From the NCBI GenBank assembly GCA_025526995.1, contig JAHLKG010000002.1, positions 1,922,001 to 1,986,000 on the forward strand: a DNA stretch of 64,000 bases, read 5' to 3'. Shown here one piece after another: positions 43,579-55,511 of the stretch. This DNA is from Powellomyces hirtus (Eukaryota; Chytridiomycota; Chytridiomycetes; Spizellomycetales; Powellomycetaceae). The translations under genes and the position numbers were made by a program. The stretch's first letter is position 1, and the number at the start of each line of letters is the position of its first letter. The notes under the pieces are model-generated. The model did not search any database. It had not been told where the DNA came from and was given only the letters and a program-made list of their open reading frames with translations.

Positions 43579-44061
43579 ATGACAGACGCAATCACAGGTA
43601 AATCGCCCCGGCCTCCTCTCACCACCCCACCCACTCATCACTGTCTCCTCCTCCCCACAGGCCCCACCTCCCCATCCCTCCTCCGCCTCCTCGCCTCCCT
43701 CTCAGGCTTCTCCGCCGTCGCACTCGGCGCATTCGGGGCGCACGCACTCGCCCCGCGCCTGTCTCATCTCCCCGTTGCCGAGTCCACCAAACTGCTCTCC
43801 AACTGGCGCACGGCAGCAACGTACCACCTTATCCACTCGCTTGCCCTCCTGTACGTCTCGGACCGCGCCGAGATGCGACCCGGTGGGAAGACGGACCTCG
43901 CGGGCTACCTCTTTGCGGTCGGGAATGTTCTGTTTAGTGGGAGTATCTATGCCCTCGTCTTGGATCAGCGACGCAGCTTGCCGAGGAAAGTCTTGGGGCC
44001 CGCCACACCCGTTGGAGGCTTGTGTTATTTGGCCGGCTGGATCGCGCTGTATTGGTGCTGA
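43579..44061 (+). CDS. DUF423/TMEM256-type small membrane protein
   Basis: Exons 43579-43597 and 43661-44061 (donor GTAAAT, acceptor CCCACAG, phase 1), 139 residues. The family motif ALGAFGAHAL is followed by NWRTAATYHLIHSLALLYVS and two more hydrophobic segments (GYLFAVGNVLFSGSIYALV and GGLCYLAGWIALYW), consistent with four transmembrane helices. The biochemical role is unknown; eukaryotic members are mitochondrial or endomembrane. The first coding exon is only 19 nt; without it the protein has no ATG before the first helix. It starts 121 bp after the tRNA gene. Confidence 0.85.
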   Translation: MTDAITGKSPRPPLTTPPTHHCLLLPTGPTSPSLLRLLASLSGFSAVALGAFGAHALAPRLSHLPVAESTKLLSNWRTAATYHLIHSLALLYVSDRAEMRPGGKTDLAGYLFAVGNVLFSGSIYALVLDQRRSLPRKVLGPATPVGGLCYLAGWIALYWC

Positions 44062-44774
44062 GGAGTAACTGAGGGAGACGGGAGCTTGACCCCATTGGCA
44101 AGAAAATTCGCGGAAAAACGCCACCTTGTTGGTTGAACGAATGGGGGCCATGCAGTGTAGTGTAGTGTAGTGTATCGATTCATCACATATACGCGTGCCT
44201 CTGTGTTTGATAGGGAGACTTACTTGTACATACATCTAGCTGGAGCAATGTGAAACACATGGAACGAGCTTGAATCTTTAGCACGACGAGAATCGACGTT
44301 TCCTCGTTTCGCCATCACCGATTCGCACAATTCCTTTTCTCAAAAGACTTCAATTATATTCGAGGTTTGTGTATACATATATACATCAAGCGAGTGAAGA
44401 GCCGTGACGGGAGTTGTAGCGAGAGCGGTGAAAGAAAAAAACAAAAATAAAAAGAGGAGACACACACGGAAAGAGAGAGAGAGCGCGGGAAGGGGGAAAA
44501 CGGGGGGATACAAAGGCCCACAGAGATTTGGAAGAAGAAGAAGGAAAAAGAAAGAAAAAAGAAAAAAAGTGCAATCGACCGACACACAATGAATCCCAGC
44601 AACGAGTATTCAACACGCTTGCGTTTTGGTATGTTTCATCATGTTTCGTGGCGTCGTGCTTGGGTTGTCGCATTAATTAATTTTGGGAAGTGGGATACAT
44701 TTCCGAAGGGTTGACGGCCGTTGCTGGTGGGGGGTATACTCTACTGTTTTTATTCATTCTTTTTTTTTTCGATT
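44062..44774. other. Convergent 3' regions
   Basis: 3' UTRs of the DUF423 and NDT80-like genes; purine-rich sequence at 44420-44570; no gene. Confidence 0.45.
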
Positions 44775-47700
44775 TCATTGGGCGGCGACAGTGTTGTTGC
44801 TGGCCTTGTTGTCGCTGTGGGTGTGGTCCGCCACGTTATTGCTCGACCCGTCATGTTGGTGTCCATTTTCGCGCCCTCGCGTCGCAGCGACAGATCCCGG
44901 TTTCGCAGATGACGAGGCCGGACCCTGTTGCTGTTGCTGTTGTTGTTGTTGTTGTTGTGGTGACGACTGGACGTCTTGCTCCGATCCATGCGAGCGGCCG
45001 CCGCTGCTGTGATGGTGAGGCTGGTGGTGGTGGTGACGATGCGGCAGGCCCTGTGATGAGGATTGCGACTGGCGCTGCTGCTGCTGCTCGGTGGTGTTGT
45101 ACGAATGCAGTGGAATGCCCGAAGGCGTTGGCGAGCGCGACCGGTACAGTGGCTGCTGCTGCGGCTGAATTTGTCGCTCGTCCTGTTCTCTCCCTACTGG
45201 CGCAGCTGCTGCCGGTATCGACATTCCTGCTGCCGCTACCGAATTGGAGGCGGGATACGCCGGTGACGGGTGAGCGTGGTGCGATGCCGAAGCGGCCGAT
45301 CCAGACTGGGGCGAAGGTGGACGCTGCGCCTGAAGCGGCTGCTGTTGCTGCTGATGCTGGGACGAGTACTGTCCCAGCTCTTCCAGTCCCTGCTCAGACG
45401 GATGTTGATGCTGCGAGTACGCTTGATGTGGATAATGAGGCTGATGATGCTGAGAGTACTGAGAGGGATGCTGGTGCTGTGGCTGATGCGCAGTTTCGTA
45501 GGGACCGGGATCACGGTACTGCTGCTGCTGTTGATGTTGTGAATGATGATGAGAGGAACGTTCCTGTTGCTGCAGATGGTGCGGCAATGGGCGATGCTGT
45601 ATGGTGCCTGGTTGCCCAGGGGCCGACCGGTTATCGACACCGTAGGCACCACCTCCATGGTGGTGAGCCGCATGATGTGAATCACCCGGACCAGGCGGTC
45701 GGTGAGAAAGATGGGGCGCCGTGTGTTGCGGCGTGTAAAGCGGATACTGTTGTTGCTGTTGCTGAGGCGGCAGCTGCGGTTGTTGCTGTTGTTGGAGCGG
45801 CGGTAGCCCCTGCTGCTGCTGCGGTTGATAGTACTGTTGTTGCGGATCTGACCCCGCAAGACCAGCCGACGACGGATGAGGAGAGTAGACCGATTGTTGT
45901 TGGTGGGGTTGAGGATGGTGCGCCTGGTGCATCGGGTACCCAGCCAAAACCGACGGAGGAGGAAGTCCAGTGTGTCGACTATGCATGGAGTGAGACTCAT
46001 CTCCCGTCACCATCCCGCGAGGCGGAGGTGGAGTCATGGGTATTTGATGGTCGCCACTGCTGGTGTTGCCGGCAGCGTGATCCATGCCAGGAGACATGGG
46101 GTAGTCGTTGGACGCGTGGCCACCGCTTCCCGTCTTGTGGTGCATCAAAGCGTAGTGTCCAGGCGCGCGGCCACGGACGACGAGAGGAGCCGATTCGGTA
46201 AACGCAATCCGGCAGCGGCCCTTGTCAGAAAACTCGGCATAGAGCTCGGCCACAAGCACATGGTACTGCTGAGCTGCGCGTCGCTTTCCGTTGTTGGCGG
46301 TGGCTGCTTTGAACTGCAGGCGGTCAAAGGTGACTGTATGGAACGTGTCGACTGGAGCGCCCGAGCCCAGGCCGTAGCCATTGGGAGAGTCCTGGGGCTG
46401 GCAGAGTCGCGATTCGGGAACGAGCTGCGGACCCTTGTCGCGCTTGGCCGTGTGCTGCACTAGCTCCACCTGCCGTTGCCCGTTAGACGTTCGTGCCGTT
46501 ATGCCGACGTGAAACGCGGTGACAGTCTGGAAACGGCCGTCCACAGCGACGATGCAGGGCAATTCCACGCGCTGCCCAACATGGTCGATGGCTGAGAAGC
46601 CCATGCTGACTTGAAAGTAGTTGCGTCTGTAGCAGGTCCAGTCACCATCGGCAACGAAAAAGCCGCGCTCGACGCGTGGATTCAATCGCAACATGTAACT
46701 ATGGCAGAGAGCAAGGGATAGCAGTGATGATGAGTCTTGGCCTTTACGATAATGGAAAGATCAGGAAAAGCTCTGGATCCCTTCACTTACGATTTGGAAC
46801 GATCCATATTGTACACCGCGCATGACTGCGTGGTCGGACGCCAGTACGGAGCAGCTTCCTGCCACTGCTGATGATGGAGCAAGACCGACTCGTGCTCTGC
46901 TCTCAAAACATCTCTGGAGATGCCGGGAATCACGGCAATGCCGCCCGGAGCACCATAAGGGCTGGCGCTGAGCGGAGCACCGCCTTGTTCGCGAGCCTGT
47001 TGTTGTTGCGAGGCGCCGGCGGCAGCAGCCAGTTGCTCGGGACTGCCGTTCCTGTCGGGACCGAAACGCGGCGCAGGGAGGTGGGGTTGTGGATGGGTGG
47101 GATACAGAGGACCGGGTGGAAGAACTACATGACGATGTAAATACAAAGCACATATGGGACAGCAGTATGTGAGCAAAACATCTACGTGTAGACAAAAAAG
47201 AAAGGAACGCGTCGCAGACATTTGTACTTACGTTGTCCGACATGTGGCGGCGCGGCACTGTGCTGCTGCGGCGGCGGATAAGACGAAGACATGGCCGGAT
47301 GGTAAGCTTGCTGAGGCAAAGGTCCAGGAGCAGCGGTGTTTGTTCGGATAGCTGGCAATGGCGGAGGAGGGGTCTGGTTTTGTGGTTGCTGTTGGTACGG
47401 TGAATACGGTTGTTGATGGTTGTCGCTATGATGAACGTGAGCAGCCAGCGCGGGTGAACTTGGCGACGCCGACTGTTGCTGGTGCTGCTGCTTGGAAGGG
47501 TGGAGGCTCCCGGCCGTCGGAGGACGGTTCGAGACGGCATTGACGGAATCTCCGCCTGCAGGAATGGTGGAGGGCGTTGGTGATTTCATTTCGGAAGCAT
47601 CCACAGGTGCAGGTGTTGCCGGCGGTTGTTCTTCTGGGGATATTGTTGAGGCTGATGACAATGAAGGCTCAGCGACGGGAGCAGCAGCTGCCAGTGGGGA

Positions 47701-47982
47701 AGGCGAAGGGGTAGAGGTAGTACTAGGAGCGGGAGGAGCTGAAGGTTGAGCGGCCCTGCTGGTTACAGTTGCAGTTGCAGTTGCTGATGCCGGTGATGAT
47801 GGTGATGCGACACTGGCAGTTGTTACAGCAATGATCGTTGCAGCAGCACTTGGTGTGTCCGTGGGGACCTTGTCTGCCAGAGCCAAAGCGTGATGAGCCT
47901 GGAGGGAACCAGCAGGAGGCGGAGCGCCAGGGTCGGACTCCTTTTGATGGAGTGGTAAATTGGTGTCGCCAGGAGATGACAT
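44775..47982 (-). CDS. NDT80/PhoG-domain transcription factor (vib-1/xprG-like)
   Basis: Exons (minus) 47982-47232, 47124-46791, 46698-44775 joined by introns with GTAAGT donors (phases 1 and 2), 1002 residues. The DNA-binding domain at about residues 362-550 starts YMLRLNPRVERGFFVADGDW, then CYRRNYFQVSMGF, VTFDRLQFKAATANNGKRRA and ends VVRGRAPGHY, all NDT80-fold signatures. In fungi the family controls meiosis, secreted proteases, starvation responses or programmed cell death. The flanks are very low complexity: Ala/Ser/Pro-rich before, Gln/His/Pro-rich after with several poly-Gln runs (45780-45840, 44930-44960). The second intron splits just upstream of the domain, and phase restores it exactly. 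Confidence 0.92.
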
Positions 47983-49807
47983 GGCGACGGAGCCGTTTCT
48001 TTCTGAAGCGAATGCTGATATCGTGGGAAAGCGGCTCAGCTGAGGCGGAAGGAGGCGTCGAAGGTTGTTGGACGGGGGTTGCCAGTAGTCTCACGGTAGC
48101 GTGCTTGTTTTGTTGTTGTAGGTCTTTTTTGCTGCGGGTAATGTGGTAGGGAGGTGTTGACCTTCCGCGCAAAGGGTAATGAGAGCGAGTTTGATTGAGA
48201 GTCGTACTGGGTGAGACAAAAAAAAAAAGAGGCGAGGCGAGGCGAATTGGGAGGGAGGGAGGGAGTGATGAGAGGAAATGAACGCGCGGAGGGCCAGGCG
48301 AAAGGGCAAAGCGAAGGGTCAGACAGAAGACAGAGAGCGAAGGGAAGGTGAGACAAGCACTTTCGATGAGTTGACTGACTGACAGTGACAGATGACTGAC
48401 TACTGTACTCTGCGCTACCGGTAATAATAGCAATAATAATGAGAATAATGATGGTGATGATGACGATGATGAAAAGGCAATCAACACGGCCGACGCACAC
48501 ACTCACGCTCAGAAGGGGCAAAAAATAGGTCAAGTGCGGACGAATAATTTCGGGGGTAGCCACTCTCGTCGTTATTTCACTCTTTCTCACACAGGGGAAA
48601 GAGTAAAGTAGTAAGTAGTACGCAGGGCAGAACGATTTGATGATTGGAATGGTGACCGATGAGATTAGGAACACCGATTGTGAGACAAGAGTCGAGGGAA
48701 AAGTTTTTTTTTCTTGTAGAGGAGTAAGGCCACGCGCGCGTTCTCGCTCTTCACACTTCTTCTTCTTCTTCACAGTTTTCCTTTCTTAGGACGCCATCAA
48801 GTCAGTCATCAGTCGGTCGAAGTGTGAAATTGAATGAACACGCCATGCGAAATGTGAGTCATTCAGTGTCACACAAAGAAAGGGAGTCAAGCCAATCGAC
48901 ACGTTTCTTCATTAAACCGAATATGGGCGGCGGTGGCACACAATGTGTCACAAACTCACTCAAAAATAAGGCACACAATGTCACACCCATTTCTATCTTT
49001 ACTCGCTCTCGCACGTCGGTCCAATGGGCTGAAATACGTATCATGAAGTGCCCTGCGCAATCCTTGGCTGTCGCACACACCATTTCACTCCATCACGTGT
49101 CTCACTCATCCATCCTACATTCATCCAAACTCACAGCCACCGCAGATCGCAAAAAACGGGCCGGCCGCTTTCAGTTGTGGAACCACGGAAATACGGATGA
49201 ATTGTCAGCCCACGTGCAAGTCCAAATCACATGAGCGAGCGAGCACAAGTTCCGCTCCGCTGCTTAGTCGGGCGACCTCTCCCGCTTCCGCCTCTGGCTC
49301 CCACCCCACGCCTATACGACCCGATACGATTGTGGGGAATGGCTCTGATACGATGGATGGACGGGATGGGAGAGACGCAGGGAGAGCCGTTTTGTTCGTT
49401 GATCAGATCGCTCGGTTATACAACCTCGTGTTCGCGCGGGTACAAGAGCGGCTATACAAACTCGTGTTCGGGGGCGTACGCTCGTCCGTTAATGGCATAT
49501 TGGCCGTCTCTCCAGGCACACGCTTCGGCGCTTATACAAACCCGTGTTCGGGGCGCATATTCGTCCGTCAAGTGGTACATTGTCGCCTCTCCATGCTTCG
49601 GCAAAAGCACGGGGTGCTAGCTTGAACTTGATTCATTAGCATTGCGAACAAATTTCAAATTTACAGCGTCGTGGAAGGAAGCAAGACCAGTGCGACTACG
49701 TACTCGGTTTTCGCGTGTCCACTTGCGCTCACTACCCGAGATATTGAATGTGCGCCAGATCGAATGAAAACAATGGAAAAGGAAAACGATATAAAAAGGA
49801 GCCCGAG
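47983..49807. other. NDT80-like gene leader and intergenic region
   Basis: 47983-48800 is low-complexity 5' leader. At about 49416, 49452 and 49531 the element (c/t)tatacaa(a/c)c(t/c)cgtgttcg recurs three times; the last two are followed within 20 bp by (c/t)tcgtccgt. No gene supported. Confidence 0.45.
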
Positions 49808-49890
49808 TGACGAGAGTGGGATTTGAACCCACGCCTCCGGAGAGATCAGGGCCTTAACCTGACGCCTTAGACCAACTCGGCCATCTCGCC
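49808..49890 (-). tRNA. tRNA-Leu (AAG), copy 2
   Basis: Same 83-nt sequence as copy 1 on the opposite strand; T5 run on its 3' side. Confidence 0.97.
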
Positions 49891-50421
49891 TGGATGTATA
49901 TCGAATTTTTAGTCTCAACTCCACTATATCAACTAATGTGCGCCTGGATTAAGCCAGATCCAACCAGCACAACCGACGGCTGCGCCACGCTTGCTTGAGG
50001 CGCGTTCTTTGGCTGGGACGGCACCCTTGCTTCTGTCTTCACTTGTAGACCCTCGGAAGACTGAATGAATAAACACTTCGAGGGGTACACGATGGATAAT
50101 GTCTCATTACACCTTCTTCCTAAAATTGAGCCCGTGTTCGAAAATGCGTAAAGGAAACATTGCGTCCATCTATCAGGCACTCATTCTCTCTATCCAAAAA
50201 AAAAAAACCCCCCACATGTTCCCTCCGTATCCTATCCCGCTCTGCCCTCTCTTTCCCTTGCTCCTTTGATCCTCTTGATGCATTTGTCGCTGTGGATGCA
50301 AATTTATCACTTGGGGTGATTTCCAATGCTTTAGGGAATCTCGCATCGATGTGAGGAGGTGGTTGTGCCCAAGATCCAGATTTTTTTGTCAGAGAAGAAA
50401 GACGTCCCGCTCTGACAACCA
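49891..50421. other. Spacer between divergent tRNA-Leu genes
   Basis: No gene seen; includes an A-run at 50196-50206. Confidence 0.5.
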
Positions 50422-50504
50422 GGCGAGATGGCCGAGTTGGTCTAAGGCGTCAGGTTAAGGCCCTGATCTCTCCGGAGGCGTGGGTTCAAATCCCACTCTC
50501 GTCA
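50422..50504 (+). tRNA. tRNA-Leu (AAG), copy 3
   Basis: Same 83-nt sequence as copy 1; TTTCTTTTT downstream. Confidence 0.97.
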
Positions 50505-51175
50505 TAAGGCTACATTTCTTTTTGCCTGTCTCTCATCTTTTTCTTTCTTTTTTTTTTGTTCTCTTCAGGGTCTACCTTTTCACGGCAATACTCCTCACTT
50601 ATCCTGGCCCCTCCCAAATTAATCTTTCTCCCCAAGCTTATGGTGTTGGCCAGGATGCGCATGTTTTTTTTTTTGTTTCATTTTGTCAGTTTACATCAAA
50701 AAGCATGGCACCCCGATCGGATCACCTCACAGGCCCCCACGGCGTCTTCAGAACGAATGGATGGGTCCATTGGGCTCCCGTGATACTGTGATACAGAGTG
50801 ATTGGGAGACGCGAGCAGATATTTGAATCGGGTCCTCCAAGAAAAAAATGCTGCTTGGGTAACAGAATGTTGGCTGGTGCACCATGTTGCACACAGATGC
50901 ACAGATCGTTTTTTTCAAAACGGTTCGGGAAGGTCAGTTGTATTTTTACATGGGTGTATGGAATGATGGATCCACTATTTACTTTTGATTCTCTCGGACT
51001 GTTGGGCTAGATGGGTCGTCATCTTGCTTTGGAGATATGAATATCATATATAAATGAGAGGCTACATGTCTTCAGCTACAAGCAAACAAAATGAGCATTG
51101 ACAATTGTCGGGAAGCCCTATATAGAAGATGTGCGGTGTCGCTTGGCATGTATGTTATCTAGCTCAACTATCTAA
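50505..51175. other. Intergenic, 3' side of citrate synthase
   Basis: T-rich runs and short frames; nothing recognised. Confidence 0.45.
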
Positions 51176-53609
51176 CTAACGGCCTGCAGAGGTGGATTTT
51201 ACGGTCGGTTGCTTGCCATCGAATTCAGCAACCTGGCTTCGTTTGCTGAAGGGGTGCTGGAACAAGCAAACAGAACGACACGTTAGAATTCTCTCCCCCC
51301 ACCTCTCTTGGAGTTCGGTTACTTACACTATCGTGGCCCGTAATAATCTTGCTTCCCTCGCCACCGCGGGCATCGACGGGGACATACGCGCGACGGCCCT
51401 CGCCTGTGTACACTTGTCGCGGGCGCCAGATCTTGGCATCCTTGTCGTCAATGGACTCGACCCAATGTCTGCAAATGGAGAGGGGGAATGAGAATTGCAG
51501 CAGAGAAAAACAATAAGGCGAAAAGAAGACCACGTGGGGCAAAAATTACACAACTTACGCGAGCCATCCAGCAACTCGAGGGATCGCAAACAGGACCGGG
51601 AAAAAGTCGGTTGGGAAGCCCATGGCTAATATGCGCGATCTTATGAGATGGCCATGCCCATCAATGCGTCAAGGAAGGATCTCCCAGTCACACCTACCCT
51701 TGTAGATCAACCCGCTGTAGAAATCCACATTCGGGTACAGCTTCTTGGCCGTAAAAAACTCGTCTGCCAATGCCCTCTTCTCCAGCTCAATAGCGACTTC
51801 AATCAAGGGTTCCTTGCCGCACACCTCAAACACCTCGTAGGCAATTTTGCGAATAATCTTGGCACGCGGGTCGTAGTTTTTGTACACGCGGTGCCCGAAG
51901 CCCATCAATTTCCGCTTGCGCTGCTTCACCTCTTCCAAAAAGCCCGACACCTTCTCCACCGTGCCGATGTCCTCCAACATGCGCAGCACAGCCTCGTTGG
52001 CACCCCCGTGCAGAGGCCCGTAAAGAGCAGCCGCGGCACCGGCGACGGCGCTGTAAGGATCCACGAGAGAGGAGCCAATGTGGCGCATTGCAGCCGTAGA
52101 GCACTGAACCAAAATGCAGGCAAGAGTCAGTGCGGGCCACGATCTCCTCACAAGAGGAGGAAAGATGATAGGTCATGGTTGCACGTACATTGAGCTCGTG
52201 GTCGGCGTGCAAGATAAACAGCACGTCGAGAGCTTTGGCAAGCTTGGGGTTGGGCTTGTAATTTTTTTCGCTGAGATGGTCCATCATGTACAAGAAGTTT
52301 TCCGTGTACGACAGATCGTTTCTGCAACGAGGTTGACGTTAGCCTAAGTAACAAGAAACCCACACAGCGCCATCACGTAGTTTGTCAGCGGGTGGATGAG
52401 TGATATGTGTGTGTGTCTACCGTGGCGCGTTAAAGTCACGTCCGATTCGGTGACGGTAGCAGCTGGCCGCGACGGTGGGGATTTTGCCCATTAGACGCAG
52501 AATCTGCTTGTTGCGGACGCGCACGTTGTTTTTGTAAATGTCGTTTCCCTAGACACCAATAACGGCATATCCACAGGGAGAGTTAGCTAGTGCAGCGCAC
52601 TCAGACACCTGTTTGGTGGCAAACTTACGGCGAGGGCTGGGTTGGCTTCAGGATGGAAAGTCGACATGGCTGCAACGGAGCTGATGAACATTCCCATCTG
52701 CGACCACAAAAAGGAAGAGGATCAGAAACGAGCCCCATCAAAGGCCATCGTCCATCGCGCGCCACACGCACGGGATGTGCATCGTAATTGAACGACTTCA
52801 TAAGCTCCTGCACGCGGGTGTGGATAAAGGTGTGACGCATGACCTGTCCCGTCCACATGTCAAGCTGGGCCGTCGTGGGGAGCTCTCCATAGATGAGGAG
52901 GTAGGACACTTCAAGGAAGGTGGACTTTTCCGCGAGCTCTTCGATCGGGTAGCCGCGGTACCGCAGAATGCCGCGATCGCCATCAATGTCGCAGATCGTG
53001 CTGCGGCACACGGCCGTGTTTTGGTACGCGGGGTCGAATAGCCTGAACGAGGTTCGAGATATATAAGAGGCCCGCCCCACCAAATAGAGTGGTTCGTGAA
53101 TCTGTGGAGATACCTGAGTCCAGGGTTGGGGCCGTCCTTGATTTTTTGGAAATCTGTAGCCTTGATGGTCCCGTCCGTAATGGGTACTTCGTACGTCTTG
53201 CCCGTGCGGTTGTCGAGAACAGTGAGACTAGGTCCGTTGCTCCTGCGGTGTTGACGATGAGCACAGATCAGCCGTGACTGATACATCGGTGTGATTGCTA
53301 ATATGCATACCTGCGCGGAAGAACAACAAAGCTCGTAGCATCGCCGTTGGCACCTCCGATGTCGAAACTCTGTCCGGACTTTTTATCTGTCAAGACGAGT
53401 CCAGAGGGAATGCTCACCGCACTAGATATTGGAAAGTCGCAGGAGAAAGCATTAGAACATCGTCATAAACACACTCGCATTTGCGACTAGTAAAGCCTTG
53501 TCCCATCGTTGCCAGTCAGTTCTTACGTTTTGGTGGTTGCGCCAACCGCATCCCTGCTGGCGGCGAGATGGTTCGCAATGGCGCCAATGCGGTTCATAGG
53601 GTCGATCAT
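51176..53609 (-). CDS. Citrate synthase, plant-glyoxysomal/bacterial type, PTS2 signal
   Basis: Eleven exons (minus): 53609-53527, 53421-53311, 53242-53114, 53042-52772, 52697-52629, 52548-52421, 52321-52189, 52103-51698, 51625-51559, 51468-51327, 51256-51176; 539 residues, every junction in phase. It condenses acetyl-CoA and oxaloacetate. Catalytic blocks are [12 protein letters not shown] and [15 protein letters not shown] (the two His) and [14 protein letters not shown] (Asp). [20 protein letters not shown] and [17 protein letters not shown] follow the glyoxysomal/bacterial pattern, not the fungal mitochondrial one. Residues 7-15, RIGAIANHL, fit the PTS2 consensus R-I-x5-H-L; the tail SAGR is not a PTS1. 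Peroxisomal targeting and a glyoxylate-cycle role are inferred. Unusually intron-rich for this window. Confidence 0.95.
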
Positions 53610-55511
53610 TGTCGTAGGCAAGGCGACAGACAGCTGACGGAGTGGAGGATGAATCAAAAAGAAGGGATTTGTTTTGCTATAGGTTGAAATGAGCAGATGG
53701 ACCGCTTGGGGGGATGAAAGGAGAGAGATAGGAAAACGCCGGGATGAGATATCTCTTTGGCATGTGAGACGCGTGAGGTGACGAGTGTGACTCGCGCCTC
53801 ATCTCATCCTCCCCCATCCTCTCTTCCTTTTTCTTTTTTTTCCTATTCCTGTTACAGGATGCCAGTCACGTCACTTTGAAAAGATTAATGAGAAATCCCT
53901 TCATCTCACCTGTCGACTTCCTGGCTGATCTGGTGTATAACCCTCATGATGACGACAGCTATCTCAACTATTTCATTCTCCGCCACCGTCCAGAGATTGA
54001 CAGTCAGAAGCGTTATCTGACGGAGCCAGCAATTCTTGAGAGCCTCCCCCCGGGTCAAGCGAAGGGGATATTGATGCTGCGTCCAAAGGGAACGGGATCG
54101 GCTAAGCACCACTTAACACCTGGCTGTTTAGAAACATAACCTCGCTGCGGAGCAGAAGGAAATGGGGTAATGGATTTCATGACGCCCCGATGTTGGTCTT
54201 GTTTACTCTTGATCTGGCACATCCCGCTCAAGTTGAGGAGATGGGGATTATAGCACCCGACTGTCCCGACCATGAATGACGATAGGGTTGTGACGTTGAC
54301 CAGAGATGTCCAAAGGCATGATATATATGCAGAATGTTGCAATGTCGCATCCGTATCACCTTCTTTGCAAAATATATCCAGTCCAGCCATTTTTATATCG
54401 GAGACAACATTATACCTCTGCCGGGTGCTGTCAAAACGAAACGAAGCGGCCATTTTGAAAGTACGTCTGGTTGTGGCGTTTCGTTAACCGCAGCCAGCGT
54501 GTCTAATGCGGGATGGCGGCCGCGACGACCAATGAAGACGCCGATGCGGCAATGTCGTCTTCTGGACCTCTCGCTCACAGATCGCCTTCGGCCGCTTGTG
54601 TACTTACTGTTCTCACACTGATGCAGCGTTCCCCCACCCGATTGATGCAGTTCTTTTCTCGGCTTTTTGCGCCTATCGTTAATGTCGACCGACTCTCTTA
54701 AACCCCGCTGCCTGATCAACTCAAATGTGGTCATGACTGCACGGTAGGCGAGTGACCCCGGTTGTCATCGCTTTCGCAGAGTTTGCCAACCCTCCGGCCG
54801 CTTTTCGGGGCATCGAGCTGATGTGCTTTCCGCGCCCCACGTTGCGTTTCAGTGTCCGAGACAAGGCAGTGCCAGCAGACGATCATAAGACCTTCCCAGA
54901 GGATTACCTGCCTGACTGACCCGCGGATCTATTATATTCCAAGCATGATATAGGTAACGCTTCTCTGTGTGGTCTCTATGAAGTAATGCGACCTTCAATA
55001 AGAGATATCTGCCTGTCACTCATCAGTCTAACTGAAAACAGTGGTTGGGGGAGGGAATGTGTGATGCGCGATCCAGATGTCCGAAAGTCGCTTTGCTTAC
55101 GAGATCAGCGAGTTTTAGCGTTCAAGTCAATTCTGAGACCTCTGACTTCTCCCGTTCTCTTCTTTTTTTCTCCCCATCTTACTTCTACGACGAGACTGTG
55201 AAGGTTTTTTTCCTTCCTTCCTCTGTCCTTATTTGGATTGGATTGATTGAAGTGCCCCGCTCTCCGTCGCTCGCACTCTCACATCGTCGTTGCGCTCCGG
55301 CCCCGCTCTCGCTCTCTGAGTGTCCCTGTTCGTCTTGCCGGGGAACAATTGCCCACGATTGCACGCGCGTCAAAATAGCTAAACAAGACCAGCAGTTCTC
55401 CAACCCACGCCCCGTTGTCCCGCTTTTTCCTGCTGGGTCTGAACAAGCCGCTCGGTGTGCTCTCGAGAATGAGAATCACGAGAAGCTCCCTTCCATCCGT
55501 CGCGGGGTGCG
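53610..55511. other. Divergent region between citrate synthase and ASH1-like gene
   Basis: No gene supported. The longest plus frame (53876-54139, 87 codons) has an ordinary-looking peptide but no recognised domain. C/T-rich stretches near 53800-53860 and 55150-55320 look like promoter or leader sequence. Confidence 0.4.

Noticed and set aside
44690..46201. 503-codon open frame on plus opposite the NDT80-like gene
   Set aside because: It is the antisense of CAG/CAA-rich exon 3; composition is Ala/Val low complexity with no domain, while the minus strand has a full NDT80 domain and clean introns.
53876..54139. 87-codon plus frame in the citrate synthase/ASH1 gap
   Set aside because: No domain, no splice partners found and no codon-bias support; left as intergenic.
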